Counted from the stretch's first letter, positions 48,506 through 61,036 are shown. The stretch is 64,000 nucleotides of DNA from Cupriavidus lacunae (GCF_003353055.1 NZ_QKWJ01000013.1:1-64000); one strand, 5' to 3'. The notes: a model not told the origin generated them from the sequence alone. Translations and numbers: made by a program.

Positions 48506-49567
48506 ATGAGTGCCCCTAAATCCACCGCGGCCGTGCCGCGCTCCTACACCCGGGCTGCCGAGTTGCCCCGGCTGCTGCAAGAACGCATCCTGATCCTGGA
48601 TGGCGCCATGGGCACCATGATCCAGCGCTACAAGCTGTCCGAGGCGGACTACCGCGGCGAGCGCTTCACGGAACACAAGGTGGACGTCAAGGGCAACAAC
48701 GAACTGCTGCTGCTGACGCGCCCGCAGGTCATCAGCGAGATCCACGAGCAATACCTGGCCGCCGGCGCCGACCTGATCGAGACCAACACCTTCGGCGCCA
48801 CCCGCGTGGCGCAGGAAGACTACAAGATGGCCGACCTGGCGTACGAGATGAACGTCGAGGCCGCGCGCCTGGCGCGCGCCGCCTGCGACAAGTACAGCAC
48901 GCCCGACAAGCCGCGCTTTGTCGCCGGCGCCTTCGGCCCGACGCCCAAGACCGCCAGCATCTCGCCCGACGTGAACGATCCGGGCGCGCGCAACGTGACT
49001 TTCGAAGAGCTGCGCGCGTCGTACTACGAACAGGGCAAGGCCTTGCTGGAGGGCGGTGCCGACGTGTTCCTGGTCGAGACCATCTTCGACACGCTCAACG
49101 CCAAGGCGGCGCTGTTCGCCATCGACCAGCTGTTCGAGGACACCGGCGAACGCGTGCCGGTGATGATCTCCGGCACCGTGACCGATGCCTCGGGCCGGAT
49201 CCTCTCGGGCCAGACCGTTGAGGCGTTCTGGAACAGCCTGCGCCACGCCCGGCCGGTCACCTTCGGCCTGAACTGCGCGCTCGGCGCGACGCTGATGCGC
49301 CCGTATATCGCCGAGCTGGCCAAGATCTGCGACGCCGCGGTGTCGTGCTACCCGAACGCGGGTTTGCCCAACCCGATGAGCGACACGGGCTTCGACGAAA
49401 CGCCCGAAGTCACCTCCTCGCTGGTGGAAGAATTTGCGGCTTCCGGGCTGGTGAACCTGGTGGGCGGCTGCTGCGGCACCACGCCCGAGCATATTGCCGC
49501 GATCGCCCAGCGCGTGGCCAACAAGACCCCCCGCACCTGGCCGGGCCAGTATCGCGACGCCGCCTGA
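48506..49567 (+). CDS. metH: Methionine synthase, homocysteine-binding module
   Basis: A 353-residue protein equal to the first module of cobalamin-dependent MetH. It contains [15 protein letters not shown] and the zinc-binding Cys residues (GLNCALGA and [10 protein letters not shown]). It activates homocysteine for methyl transfer from methylcobalamin held by the next gene product. The remaining modules are encoded 17 bases downstream, so MetH is split into two polypeptides that must associate. Confidence 0.95.
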   Translation: MSAPKSTAAVPRSYTRAAELPRLLQERILILDGAMGTMIQRYKLSEADYRGERFTEHKVDVKGNNELLLLTRPQVISEIHEQYLAAGADLIETNTFGATRVAQEDYKMADLAYEMNVEAARLARAACDKYSTPDKPRFVAGAFGPTPKTASISPDVNDPGARNVTFEELRASYYEQGKALLEGGADVFLVETIFDTLNAKAALFAIDQLFEDTGERVPVMISGTVTDASGRILSGQTVEAFWNSLRHARPVTFGLNCALGATLMRPYIAELAKICDAAVSCYPNAGLPNPMSDTGFDETPEVTSSLVEEFAASGLVNLVGGCCGTTPEHIAAIAQRVANKTPRTWPGQYRDAA

Positions 49568-49584
49568 GCCCGGAGCCAAAGACC

Positions 49585-52332
<2,748 letters not shown>

Positions 52333-52595
52333 CCGGGTGCGACGCAACGGCGGCCGGGGCGATGCCATCGCCCCGTCTCCAGCCCGTTGATGCAGCAGGG
52401 AAAAGCACCGCTGGCGCCCTGTGTGGCGGGGCCAGGGCGACGTGTCAGGCGCCTCACAACTCCTTACAGAGCCTTTCAACTGCTCACAGACCGGCGCGGT
52501 CCGGCTCCCTAGACTGGGGGCTCGATACACGCAATCACCGGCGTGATCACCGCGGCGAATGTTTCGCCGTGGGGCATCCTGAAAGGAGTCTGTCC

Positions 52596-52985
52596 ATGAA
52601 GAAACTGCTGCTCTCCCTGTCCGTCCTGTCGATCGCCGCCGCTTCCTCGCTGGCCATGGCCCAAGGCACCGGCGTCTCGGTTGGCACGAAGGCCGATGTC
52701 GGTGCATCGGTGACTACGCCCTCGCCAGCCGCTGCGGCGCACGGTGGCCTGAATACCGCCGGCAGCGCCGCGACGGGTGCCGCAGGCGCGGCCGACAAGG
52801 GCCTGTCCACCGCCGGCTCGGCCATCGACAAGGGTGTCGGCACCGCCGCTGACACCGCCGACGCCGCCAAGGCAGACGCAGGCAGCGCGGCCAAGCATGG
52901 CAAGCACGCGGCCAAGTCGGCCAAGAAGGCGAAGGGCGACGTGGGTGTCAGCGCTGGTGCAGAAGCTGGCGCCAAGGCGCAGTAA
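52596..52985 (+). CDS. Small exported Ala/Gly/Lys-rich protein
   Basis: A 129-residue protein with a clear signal peptide (MKKLLLSLSVLSIAAASSLAMA), after which it is almost entirely Ala, Gly, Ser, Thr, Asp and Lys, with imperfect repeats of the type AGSAATGAAGAADKG. It is probably secreted and disordered or helical. AAGGAG precedes the ATG by eight bases. Function unknown; the neighbourhood (two-component system, DUF1328, DUF883) suggests an envelope-stress role, which is only inference. Confidence 0.7.
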   Translation: MKKLLLSLSVLSIAAASSLAMAQGTGVSVGTKADVGASVTTPSPAAAAHGGLNTAGSAATGAAGAADKGLSTAGSAIDKGVGTAADTADAAKADAGSAAKHGKHAAKSAKKAKGDVGVSAGAEAGAKAQ

Positions 52986-53313
52986 CCCCGCCAGTCAGCG
53001 CACCGCAGTAAGCGCCAATAGTCTCTTGCAGTACTAGCCTCAACCGGTGCCGGCCGCGCCGGGCCCCCTCCAGGGATGTTCACGGGCCTGACGCGCCGCA
53101 GCAAAGCGGGACGGATCTTATCCGTCCCGCTTTGCATTGGAGCGCGGACAATCCGCGCCGCCGGGTGCGCTGCCGCCGCCTCGCATTGTCAGCCTGACAC
53201 CGACATCCTGCACGCGCGTGCGGCACTACAATGACATCATCGCAAGCGGTTCCGCCTGCACCCGACGTGCACCGGGCAGATGTGCCGGGTCGTTCAACCC
53301 CGTGGAGCGCTAC
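52986..53313. other. Intergenic region with a perfect hairpin before the response regulator
   Basis: No gene in 328 bases. A perfect 16-base inverted repeat with a three-base loop occupies 53101-53135 (GCAAAGCGGGACGGAT...). It is strong enough to terminate, though only TTT follows on the + strand. A TACAAT at 53227-53232 may be a -10 box for the response regulator, without a canonical -35. Confidence 0.55.
53101..53135. terminator. Perfect 16-bp hairpin, probable terminator
   Basis: Arms 53101-53116 and 53120-53135 pair fully around the loop CTT. The stem is long but no T-run of more than three follows on either side, so it could equally be a regulatory or mRNA-stabilising stem. Confidence 0.6.
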
Positions 53314-53946
53314 ATGATCCGTGTCCTGATCGCCGACGACCACGAGATTGTGCGTGCCGGGCTGCGCCAGTTCATTGCCGAAGAGCCCGATATCCAGGTG
53401 ACGGGCGAGGCCGGCAGCGGCGACCAGGTCATGGCGAAGCTGCGCGATGCCGAGTTCGACGTGCTGGTGCTGGACATCTCCATGCCCGACCGCAACGGCA
53501 TCGATGTGCTCAAGCTGATTCGCCAGCGCAAGCCCGAGTTGCCGGTCCTGATCCTGTCCACCTACCCGGAAGACCAGTACGCGATCAACCTGATCCGTGC
53601 CGGCGCCTCGGGCTACCTGACCAAGGAAAGCGCCCCAGACGACCTGGTCAAGGCGATCCGTACGGTGGCCCAGGGCCGCCGCTACGTGAGCGCCACCGTG
53701 GCCGACCTGCTGATTGGCGGCCTCGACAAGGCGACCGAGCAGCCGGTGCACCAGATGCTGTCCGAACGCGAATTCCAGATCTTCTGCAAACTGTCGCGCG
53801 GGCAGTCGGTGTCGGTGATTGCCGACGAACTGTTTCTCAGCGTCAAGACCGTCAGTACCTATCGATCCCGGATCCTGGAGAAAATGGGCATGAAGACCAA
53901 CGCTGACCTGACCTACTACGCGATCAAGAACGGCCTGGTCGAATAA
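53314..53946 (+). CDS. NarL/FixJ-family response regulator
   Basis: A 210-residue regulator. The receiver has the DD pair in IADDHEIVRAG, the phospho-Asp in VLDISMPDRNG, the STYPED switch and the TKES Lys. The LuxR-type helix-turn-helix (about 145-205) reads LSEREFQIFCKLSRG, then IADELFLSVKTVSTYRSRIL. It resembles UvrY/GacA-type and NarL-type regulators. The adjacent CHASE3 kinase at 54478 is the likely partner. The start at 53314 is the Met just before IRVLIADDH. Confidence 0.93.
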   Translation: MIRVLIADDHEIVRAGLRQFIAEEPDIQVTGEAGSGDQVMAKLRDAEFDVLVLDISMPDRNGIDVLKLIRQRKPELPVLILSTYPEDQYAINLIRAGASGYLTKESAPDDLVKAIRTVAQGRRYVSATVADLLIGGLDKATEQPVHQMLSEREFQIFCKLSRGQSVSVIADELFLSVKTVSTYRSRILEKMGMKTNADLTYYAIKNGLVE

Positions 53947-54026
53947 GGGGCCGCAAACTGACTGCATGGCGAACTGCATAACGGACCACGTTGGCCCGCA
54001 CCGGACGAGAACCAGCAATACTGAAT

Positions 54027-54434
54027 ATGTCGGAGCAGGCTTCGAACACTTCCTACCGGGCGCTGAGCATACTGCTGATTGAAGACTCGGCGGTCCTGCG
54101 AGGCATGTTGCTCGAATACCTGAAGGATTTCCCGTTCATCGAGAACGTGGACTGGGCCGACACCGAAGCCATGGCCCTGCGGCTGCTCGCCGCCGGCAAG
54201 TACGATGTGGTGATCGTTGACATCCAGCTGCGCCAGGGCAACGGCATCAATGTGCTGCGCGCGATGCAACGCAACAATACCGGCGCCGTGCGCATCGTCT
54301 ACACCAACCACGCCCAGGTCAGCATATACCGCAACCAGTGCACCGAGGCCGGGGCGGACTACTTCTTCGACAAGTCGCTCGAGCTCGAGCAGGTGTTCCG
54401 CGTGATCGAGGAGCACGCGGCGCCGGCGCCCTGA
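54027..54434 (+). CDS. Single-domain response regulator (receiver only)
   Basis: A 135-residue stand-alone receiver: IEDSAVLRG (acidic pocket), VVIVDIQLRQGNG (phospho-Asp), YTNHAQ (Thr switch) and FFDKSLELEQ (Lys). There is no output domain, so it would act by protein contact, for example as a phosphate sink or a switch on a partner. It lies between the NarL-type regulator and the convergent CHASE3 kinase, making a system with one kinase and two receivers. Confidence 0.9.
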   Translation: MSEQASNTSYRALSILLIEDSAVLRGMLLEYLKDFPFIENVDWADTEAMALRLLAAGKYDVVIVDIQLRQGNGINVLRAMQRNNTGAVRIVYTNHAQVSIYRNQCTEAGADYFFDKSLELEQVFRVIEEHAAPAP

Positions 54435-54477
54435 GCCGGCCGGCACGCCCACACGATTCCCTGCCCGCCGGTGCGCG

Positions 54478-55881
54478 TCAGGCGCGCGCCGGCTCCTGGT
54501 TTTCCGGCGCCTCTGCCGGCGCCAGCACCGCGTCCGTCAGCGGCACCTCGATGCGGATGCGCACGCCCGCCTGCGCCGACGAATCGATCCGCATGCTGCC
54601 GCCCAGCGCGGTGACGCGCTGCTCCATGCCCAGCAGCCCGTGGTGGCCGGCGGTGCTGCCTGCGTCAAAGTCGGGCGGCAGGCCCTTGCCGTTGTCGCGC
54701 ACGGTCAGCGTCAGCAGGTTGTCCTGGCAGGCCAGGCTGACATCGATGTGCTTGGCTTCAGAGTATTTGCTGGCATTGGTCAGCGATTCCTGCACGATCC
54801 GGTACAGCGCGATCGCGGCCTCGTCGCGCAGCGGCGGCAGGTCTTCCGGCACGCTGACTTCGGTCTCCCAGTCATTGCGCGCGCCCACTTCCTCGACCAG
54901 CTGGCAGACCGCCGCGCGCAGGCCCAGGTTCAGCAGCACGGTGGGGCGCAGGTCTTCGATCAGCCGGCGTTTGATCTGGATGCCCTGGTCCACGTGCAGC
55001 ATCACGCGTGTCAGGCGCTCGGCCGCCACCGGATGGTCTTCCTGCACCTTGCGGCGCACCCAGTGCAGGTCCAGCTTGATCGCGGTGAGGATGGCGCCCA
55101 GTTCATCGTGCAGCTCGCGCGCCAGGCGTGTCTTTTCGTCCTCGGTCACGCGCTGCAGGTGGGCCGCCAGCGCCGACAGCTGGCGCGTGCGCGCGCGCAC
55201 CTTGCGATCCAGCCGCACGCCTTCCTCTTCCAGCTGGGTGCGCACCGCCTCGGCCATCGACAGGCGCTTGGCATGGCCGAATCCCACCGCCATCATCAGG
55301 ATGATGTTGATGGCGGTGAGCAGGGCGATGCCATAACGCGACAGCTGCACATCGTTGTCGGCGCCCTCCAGCCGGTGCGAGACCGCGCCGGCCTCGCGCG
55401 CCTGCAGCTGGTCCAGCCCGCGGCGCGCGTTGTCCATGGTCTCCTTGCCGTAGTCGGTGCGGATCAGGTCCAGCGCCACTTCCAGGTCGCGCTTGCCATA
55501 GACCAGCGTCAGCGCCATCTCGTTGAGCTTGCTGTTGACCAGCTTGGAGGTGTCGCCGAACTGCTTCAGGCCCTCGGGGTCATTGGCATAGCCCGCGCGG
55601 ATCTGCGCCATCAGTTCGGCGATGCGGGGCAGTGCCTTGTAGTACGGCTCCAGGTAGTTTTCCTTGCCGGTCAGCAGGAAGCCGCGCTGGCCGGCCTCGG
55701 CGTTGACCAGCTCGCCGTTGAGCGCGGCCAGCTCGGTCTGCAGGCGCTGCGAGCGGATCACATCGGTATAGCTTTCACGCAGGCGGATATTGCCGGTTTC
55801 CGACGCCATCAGCACCGCCAGCGTCAGCAAGATGCCGCCCGCCAGCAGCAGTGTGTGGGGAAGAAAGGACTGCTTGAACAT
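54478..55881 (-). CDS. CHASE3-type sensor histidine kinase
   Basis: A 467-residue kinase. Two membrane helices (about 7-27 and 184-206) flank a periplasmic CHASE3-like domain with its characteristic NAEAGQRGFLLTGKENYLEPY stretch. After a coiled coil comes the HisKA_3 dimerisation domain with the phosphoacceptor His in ARELHDELGAIL, then the HATPase domain with N-box NASKYSEAKH and DNGKGLPPDF. HisKA_3 kinases pair with NarL/LuxR-type regulators, matching the gene at 53314. Both gene groups are convergent, so partners are opposite-strand neighbours. The signal is unknown. Start at 55881 (MFKQSF). Confidence 0.93.
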   Translation of the reverse strand: MFKQSFLPHTLLLAGGILLTLAVLMASETGNIRLRESYTDVIRSQRLQTELAALNGELVNAEAGQRGFLLTGKENYLEPYYKALPRIAELMAQIRAGYANDPEGLKQFGDTSKLVNSKLNEMALTLVYGKRDLEVALDLIRTDYGKETMDNARRGLDQLQAREAGAVSHRLEGADNDVQLSRYGIALLTAINIILMMAVGFGHAKRLSMAEAVRTQLEEEGVRLDRKVRARTRQLSALAAHLQRVTEDEKTRLARELHDELGAILTAIKLDLHWVRRKVQEDHPVAAERLTRVMLHVDQGIQIKRRLIEDLRPTVLLNLGLRAAVCQLVEEVGARNDWETEVSVPEDLPPLRDEAAIALYRIVQESLTNASKYSEAKHIDVSLACQDNLLTLTVRDNGKGLPPDFDAGSTAGHHGLLGMEQRVTALGGSMRIDSSAQAGVRIRIEVPLTDAVLAPAEAPENQEPARA

Positions 55882-56019
55882 GGGGCAATTCCTGTAGTGA
55901 AGGCGCGCCGCTCGCCCGCCGCAGCGCCAGGGAGCGCCCATGGAATCACATCGATCGCCATGGGTCAACCTGGAAACGGCGCCCGCGTGGGGCGTTGTCC
56001 GGGCGTTTGTAGGACTCGG

Positions 56020-56046
56020 CTGACAGCGGAATCGGCTCGCTGTCAG
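56020..56046. promoter_or_regulatory. Inverted repeat between the kinase and DUF1328 genes
   Basis: CTGACAGCG-(9)-CGCTGTCAG, perfect nine-base arms, in the 284-base divergent region. It is 120 bases before the DUF1328 gene and 140 before the kinase, and could be the site of a dimeric regulator or a stem in the leader RNA. Confidence 0.5.
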
Positions 56047-56165
56047 TATTGGTGCGCGGCCTGGCTTTCTACGATGAGGCTATGAGCTTGCACCCTTCGG
56101 CGCAAGCCCTCACATGGGCCCCGCCAGTGCGCCTGGCCTGGTCCGAAGTCTTCGGGAGCCTTGCC

Positions 56166-56333
56166 ATGCTGCAATATGCACTCGTATTTTTCGTCATCGC
56201 CCTGATCGCCGCGATCTTTGGCTTCGGTGGCATTGCCGCCGGCGCCGTGGAAATCGCCAAGATCCTGTTCTTTATCTTCCTGGTCGTGGCGCTGGTCGCC
56301 GCGGTCATGGGCCTGGTGCGCAGGGGACGATAG
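56166..56333 (+). CDS. DUF1328 small membrane protein
   Basis: A 55-residue protein with two hydrophobic segments ([38 protein letters not shown]..., given here only in part). DUF1328 proteins such as E. coli YtjA are widespread small membrane proteins that tend to be induced by stress. It is followed 49 bases later by a DUF883 gene. Confidence 0.88.
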   Translation: MLQYALVFFVIALIAAIFGFGGIAAGAVEIAKILFFIFLVVALVAAVMGLVRRGR

Positions 56334-56382
56334 CCGGCGCAAGCCGGCATTGCCCCGCACCGACCGAACCTGAGGAGACCGT

Positions 56383-56811
56383 ATGCTGACGCAGAACCCG
56401 AAAGTCCGGAAGGAACTGAACCACCTGTCCGACAGTGCAGACAGTGCCATCCGTCATATCAGGCATGCCGCGCGCGACACGCGCGCTGCGGCAGCGCCGG
56501 TATCCAGCGAGGTCAAGGCACTGATAGCCCAGCTCGAGCACACCATCCAGGTGCTGGCACGCGAGGGCTCCGCCGAGAGCCTGCAAGCGGGCCAGCGCCT
56601 GCGCGATCGCGCCGGCGAGATGGCGCAGCGCCTGCGCGCCCAGACCACCGATAGCATGATGCGCGCCCGCGAGCGCATGGATGGTGCGGTAGAGCACGCC
56701 CAGCACCGTGTGGCGGAGTCGCCGCTGAAGGCGGTGGCGCTCGCCGCGGCCGTGGGTGCGCTGATCGGGCTGCTGCTGGCCAATGGCCGGAGCCGCTCAG
56801 AGGAGGAGTAG
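56383..56811 (+). CDS. DUF883 (ElaB/YqjD-like) membrane protein
   Basis: A 142-residue protein of the ElaB/YqjD type: a long amphipathic, Ala- and Glu-rich helix (about 15-105) and one C-terminal membrane helix (AVALAAAVGALIGLLLA) followed by a short charged tail. E. coli YqjD and ElaB bind ribosomes at the membrane in stationary phase; whether this one does is unknown. It forms a likely operon with DUF1328. Confidence 0.88.
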   Translation: MLTQNPKVRKELNHLSDSADSAIRHIRHAARDTRAAAAPVSSEVKALIAQLEHTIQVLAREGSAESLQAGQRLRDRAGEMAQRLRAQTTDSMMRARERMDGAVEHAQHRVAESPLKAVALAAAVGALIGLLLANGRSRSEEE

Positions 56812-56910
56812 CCCGCCTGGCTAAAAGACGTTAAGACGTTACTGGGATCCGCCTGGCATGCCGGGCGGGTTCCGCAGGCATTTCCCCCTTTCCGGAATCC
56901 TCGTCCGGAA

Positions 56911-56945
56911 GCCCGGCAGCCTACTGCGGTGCCGGGCGTTTTTTT
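56911..56945 (+). terminator. Intrinsic terminator after the DUF883 gene
   Basis: Stem GCCCGGC(A)/(T)GCCGGGC around a 12-base loop, followed by a run of seven T. It is 100 bases past the DUF883 stop and just beyond the 3' end of the DUF1840 gene on the other strand. Confidence 0.8.
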
Positions 56946-56982
56946 GGCGCGGCACGCATAGGAAAGGTGGCGTCAGTGCGGG

Positions 56983-57303
56983 TCAGACACCCCAGAGGAT
57001 GTTGGCACCTTCGCGCTGCGAGGCACGCAGCATGTCCAGGAACGGGTAGGCGCGCTGGCCCAGGTGCAGCGGTTCCTCTTCTTCCTCGTCGGCGGGCTTT
57101 GTTTCGACAGCGGTGTCGGCGGGAGGGGCGCGGCGCGCATCGGCGACGGCCGCTTCCAGCTTGTGGATCGCGTGCGGCAGTTCTTCGACCGTGATCACCC
57201 CTCGTTCCCCGAGACGCTTGCCGATGATGCCCAGCAGCGTCACAGCCAGATCCCTCATCATGATCAGGTCCTGCGCAGCGTGGGATTTGAAGGTGATCAG
57301 CAT
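56983..57303 (-). CDS. DUF1840 family protein
   Basis: A 106-residue cytoplasmic protein, beginning MLITFKSHAAQDLIMMRDLAV and ending FLDMLRASQREGANILWGV. A short acidic run (DEEEEEP) interrupts the middle. DUF1840 is a small betaproteobacterial family without known function. I placed the start at 57303, just after a purine-rich GAAAGGAA; the longer frame runs into the argS promoter region. It is divergent from argS. Confidence 0.85.
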   Translation of the reverse strand: MLITFKSHAAQDLIMMRDLAVTLLGIIGKRLGERGVITVEELPHAIHKLEAAVADARRAPPADTAVETKPADEEEEEPLHLGQRAYPFLDMLRASQREGANILWGV

Positions 57304-57398
57304 GATGTTTTTCCTTTCACGGACGGCCGGTCTGGCCAGGATTTGTGGCCCGGATTGTGGTCCGCAGCCATCCTCGCGCATGATGTCAGCATAGCACC

Positions 57399-57407
57399 TG
57401 ATAAAAT
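57399..57407 (+). promoter_or_regulatory. Extended -10 promoter candidate for argS
   Basis: TGATAAAAT, with the same 13-base context CACCTGATAAAAT as at the metH promoter. It stands 130 bases upstream of the argS start and about 96 bases from the divergent DUF1840 gene. Confidence 0.55.
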
Positions 57408-57536
57408 TCGGCGTTCCCGATTCCCATGCCTGTCACGCGGCGCGGCGTTGATTTGCCGTCACTTGCCGTATTCCGGGCGCCGGCGCTGCCCCATGGGCTG
57501 CGCCTGAACTCCTTGCCCACAGGGCTTCCGACATCC

Positions 57537-59324
57537 ATGCTGCCTGTTCAGACCTCCAATCTTGCCGCCGCGTTCACTGATGCGGTGCGCGCGCTCGCCC
57601 CGGCCGATGCCACCCTGCCCGCCGTCACCTTCGAGCGGCCCAAGGTGGCCGCCCACGGCGACCTTGCCTGCAATGTCGCCATGCAGGTCGCGCGTGCGCT
57701 CAAGAGCAATCCGCGCGAGCTGGCCCAGCGCATCGTCGATGCCGTGCAGACCGACGCCCGTGCGCAGGGCCTGGTCCAGGCCATGGAGATCGCCGGCCCC
57801 GGCTTCATCAACCTGCGCCTGACCCCGGCCGCCAAGGCCGACGTGCTGCGCGCGGTGCTGGCCGAGGGCGACCACTACGGCGCGCGCGAGCGCGGCGTGC
57901 ATGGCCAGGTGCTGGTGGAGTTCGTCTCGGCCAACCCGACCGGCCCGCTGCACGTCGGCCACGGCCGCCAGGCGGCGCTGGGCGATGCGCTGGCCAACCT
58001 GCTGTCGTGGCAAGGCTGGCACGTGCACCGCGAGTTCTACTACAACGACGCCGGCGTGCAGATCCAGACCCTGGCGCTGTCGGTACAGGCGCGCGCGCGC
58101 GGCCTGAAGCCGGGCGACGCCAGCTGGCCCGAGGCCGCCTACAACGGCGACTACATCGCCGACATCGCCGCCGACTTCCTGGCCGGCAAGACCGTCAGCG
58201 CCTCGGACGGCGAGCCCGTGACCGCGTCGGGCAATGTCGAGGACATCGACTCGATCCGCAAGTTTGCCGTCACCTACCTGCGCAACGAGCAGGACATCGA
58301 CCTGCAGGCCTTCGGTGTCAAGTTCGACCGCTACTATCTGGAATCGTCGCTGTACAGCGACGGCCGCGTCGAAGCCGCGGTGCAGTCGCTGATCGGCAAG
58401 GGCAAGACCTACGAGAGCGAGGGCGCGCTGTGGCTGCGCACCACCGACGACGGCGACGACAAGGACCGCGTGATGAAGAAGAGCGACGGCACCTATACGT
58501 ACTTCGTGCCGGACGTGGCCTACCACACCACCAAGTGGGAGCGCGGCTTCACCAAGGTCATCAACGTGCAGGGCAGCGACCACCACGGCACCATCGCCCG
58601 CGTGCGCGCCGGCCTGCAGGGCCTGGACATGGGCATCCCGCAGGGCTACCCCGACTACGTGCTGCACAAGATGGTCACCGTGATGAAGAACGGCGAGGAG
58701 GTCAAGATCTCCAAGCGCGCCGGCTCCTATGTCACCGTGCGCGACCTGATCGAATGGTCCAATGGCGGCGATGAGACCATCCGCGGCTGCCTGGACGCCG
58801 GCGTGGCCGACTGGCCCGGGCACTTCACCCGCGGCCGCGACGCGGTGCGCTTCTTCCTGCTGTCGCGCAAGGCCGATACCGAGTTTGTGTTCGACGTCGA
58901 CCTGGCGCTCAAGCAGAACGACGAGAACCCGGTGTATTACGTGCAGTACGCCCATGCCCGCATCTGCTCGATCTTCGAGTCGTGGGGCGGCGCGGACTGG
59001 GAAGCGCGCCTGGCCGAACTGGCCGGCGCCGACCTGTCCGCCGTGACCGGCCCCGAAGCCAGCGCCCAGGCGCAGGCGCTGGGACAGCGCCTGGCCGAGT
59101 TCCCGGACATGCTGTCTGCCGCCGCGACCGAACTGGCCCCGCACGCGGTGGCCTTCTACCTGCGCGACCTGGCCGGCGACTTCCACGCCTTCTACAACGC
59201 CGACCGCGTGCTGGTCGACGACGAGGCCGTCAAGCGCGCCCGGCTGGCGTTGCTGGCCGCCACGCGCCAGGTGCTGTGCAACGGCCTGGCGGTGATCGGC
59301 GTGTCCGCCCCGCGCCGCATGTAA
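57537..59324 (+). CDS. argS: Arginyl-tRNA synthetase
   Basis: A 595-residue class I synthetase. The N-terminal Add-1 domain recognises the tRNA D-loop. The HIGH motif is HVGH within [12 protein letters not shown], the KMSKS-equivalent is KISKR (about 380), and the C-terminal helical domain binds the anticodon. The start at 57537 ([13 protein letters not shown]) matches the family; the frame stays open another 37 codons upstream. Confidence 0.97.
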   Translation: MLPVQTSNLAAAFTDAVRALAPADATLPAVTFERPKVAAHGDLACNVAMQVARALKSNPRELAQRIVDAVQTDARAQGLVQAMEIAGPGFINLRLTPAAKADVLRAVLAEGDHYGARERGVHGQVLVEFVSANPTGPLHVGHGRQAALGDALANLLSWQGWHVHREFYYNDAGVQIQTLALSVQARARGLKPGDASWPEAAYNGDYIADIAADFLAGKTVSASDGEPVTASGNVEDIDSIRKFAVTYLRNEQDIDLQAFGVKFDRYYLESSLYSDGRVEAAVQSLIGKGKTYESEGALWLRTTDDGDDKDRVMKKSDGTYTYFVPDVAYHTTKWERGFTKVINVQGSDHHGTIARVRAGLQGLDMGIPQGYPDYVLHKMVTVMKNGEEVKISKRAGSYVTVRDLIEWSNGGDETIRGCLDAGVADWPGHFTRGRDAVRFFLLSRKADTEFVFDVDLALKQNDENPVYYVQYAHARICSIFESWGGADWEARLAELAGADLSAVTGPEASAQAQALGQRLAEFPDMLSAAATELAPHAVAFYLRDLAGDFHAFYNADRVLVDDEAVKRARLALLAATRQVLCNGLAVIGVSAPRRM

Positions 59325-59410
59325 GCAGGCGTGCGGTGTCCCCGCGCGGGACGCACGGGGCCATCCGGCCCCGGGGACGATGCCAGTGCGGCCGTTGGCG
59401 GCACTGGCCC

Positions 59411-59416
59411 TATAAT
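59411..59416 (+). promoter_or_regulatory. Perfect -10 box before the SPOR gene
   Basis: TATAAT 25 bases before the ATG at 59441. No good -35 is found at the usual distance. It suggests that the SPOR gene has its own promoter although argS ends only 116 bases upstream. Confidence 0.45.
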
Positions 59417-59440
59417 CCCGGCATCACCGAAGAGGACTTC

Positions 59441-60175
59441 ATGCAACAGCAACGCAAGCGCGAGTCGCGCAAGGTCCGCCGCAACCAGCAACGCGGCGGT
59501 ACGTTCCTGGGCCTGGTGCTAGGGCTGATCGTCGGGCTGGCCATCGCCGTGGTGGTCGCCCTGTACATCACCAAGTCGCCGACCCCGTTCCATCAGAAGA
59601 ACGCCCCGCGCCCGAGCGAGCCGGGCAACGTCGCCAGCCAGCTGCCGCCGCCGGCCCAGCGCGCCGAGGAGGGCCCGAGCGACCCCAACAAGCCGCTGTG
59701 GAGCAAGACCCCGGCCAAGCCGGTGGGCCAGCCGCCGGAGCCGGAACCGAAGCAGAACGGCCAGCCCCAGCCCCCGGTGGCGGTGGCCCGTCCGGCCGAG
59801 AAGCCGGCCGAGAAGCCTGTGGAAAAGCCCGTGGAGAAGCCGGCTGACAAGCCTGTCGCCAGCAAGCCGGCCGAGAAGCCGGCCGAAAAGCCGGTGGTCG
59901 ACCCGATCGCCGAGATCGCCCAGGCCGACGCCCACAAGGTGGGCTACCTGCTGCAGGTGGGGGCGTTCCGCTCGTCGGACGACGCCGACCGCCAGAAGGC
60001 CAACCTGGCGATGCAGGGCTTCGAGGCCAAGATCACCGAGCGTGACGTGAACGGCGTCAAGATGTACCGGGTGCGCCTGGGGCCGTACAACCGCATCGAC
60101 GACATGAACAAGGCGCGCGACCGGCTGCAGTCGTCGGGCTTCGAGTCCTCGGTGATCCGCTTTACCAAGCAGTAA
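59441..60175 (+). CDS. SPOR-domain membrane protein (FtsN-like)
   Basis: A 244-residue bitopic protein: basic cytoplasmic N-terminus, one membrane helix (about 22-44), a Pro/Lys/Glu-rich periplasmic linker with repeats of the type PAEKP/PVEKP, and a C-terminal SPOR domain (about 163-244; YLLQVGAFRSSDDADRQKANL, VKMYRVRLGPYNR). SPOR domains bind denuded septal glycan, so it probably acts at the division site like FtsN. The order argS-SPOR-dsbA is common in betaproteobacteria. Confidence 0.92.
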   Translation: MQQQRKRESRKVRRNQQRGGTFLGLVLGLIVGLAIAVVVALYITKSPTPFHQKNAPRPSEPGNVASQLPPPAQRAEEGPSDPNKPLWSKTPAKPVGQPPEPEPKQNGQPQPPVAVARPAEKPAEKPVEKPVEKPADKPVASKPAEKPAEKPVVDPIAEIAQADAHKVGYLLQVGAFRSSDDADRQKANLAMQGFEAKITERDVNGVKMYRVRLGPYNRIDDMNKARDRLQSSGFESSVIRFTKQ

Positions 60176-60366
60176 GCCGGACCGCAGGGTCGGGCGTTAT
60201 CCGGTTATCCCGGGCGGGCGCGGCGGATTGCCGCGTCGCTTAATACCCGGTAACCGCCGCAACACCGCCGCAACACGTTGTCACCAGACGCGGCCGGCGT
60301 TCCGCTGAACCGGACGCCGCCGCCGCTGTCATACGCTCATCGTCCAAACCGCAAGGCCGCACCAAG

Positions 60367-61002
60367 ATGAAAAAACTCGCCGCACTGTTCGCCATGTTCG
60401 CCGCCGTGGGCGGCCTGCTGATGTCCGCCCCGTCCCAGGCGGCGCCCGCCGAGGGCAAGGAATACCAGGTGCTGAAGGCGCCCCAGCCGGTCGCCGCGGG
60501 CAAGATCGAGGTGACCGAATTCTTCTGGTACGGCTGCCCGCACTGCTTCGATTTCGAGCCGGAGCTGGAAGCCTGGGTCAAGAAGGAGGGTACTAACATC
60601 GTGTTCAAGCGCGTGCCGGTCGCGTTCCGTGAAGACCTGCTGCCGCACACCAAGATCTTCTATGCGCTGGAAGCCATCGGCAAGCTCGACGCCATGCACA
60701 CCAAGGTCTTCAACGCCATCCACGTGGACCGCAAGCGCATGACGGACCCCAACGAGATCGCCGACTTCATGGCCAAGAACGGCGTGGACCGCAAGGCCTT
60801 CCTGGATGCCTACAACTCGTTCACGGTGACCACCAACTCGCAGCGTGCCAACAAGATCGCCGACGCCTACAAGATCGACGGCGTGCCGACCGTGGTGGTG
60901 CAGGGCAAGTACGTGACCTCGCCGTCGGTTGCCGGCAACAAGCAGGGCGCGATCCAGACCATGGATTACCTGGTTGAGCAGGTGAAGGCCAAGAAGATGT
61001 AA
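60367..61002 (+). CDS. dsbA: Thiol:disulfide interchange protein DsbA
   Basis: A 211-residue periplasmic thioredoxin-fold oxidase with a signal peptide (1-25, ending SQA). The active site CPHC is at residues 57-60, and the cis-Pro loop reads GVPTVVV. It introduces disulfides into exported proteins and is reoxidised by DsbB. It is followed by a copy of the 125-bp dispersed repeat, which probably ends its transcript. Confidence 0.97.
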   Translation: MKKLAALFAMFAAVGGLLMSAPSQAAPAEGKEYQVLKAPQPVAAGKIEVTEFFWYGCPHCFDFEPELEAWVKKEGTNIVFKRVPVAFREDLLPHTKIFYALEAIGKLDAMHTKVFNAIHVDRKRMTDPNEIADFMAKNGVDRKAFLDAYNSFTVTTNSQRANKIADAYKIDGVPTVVVQGKYVTSPSVAGNKQGAIQTMDYLVEQVKAKKM

Positions 61003-61036
61003 TGGATGCCGGCGGCTTTGCACGGCCGCCGGTTTT

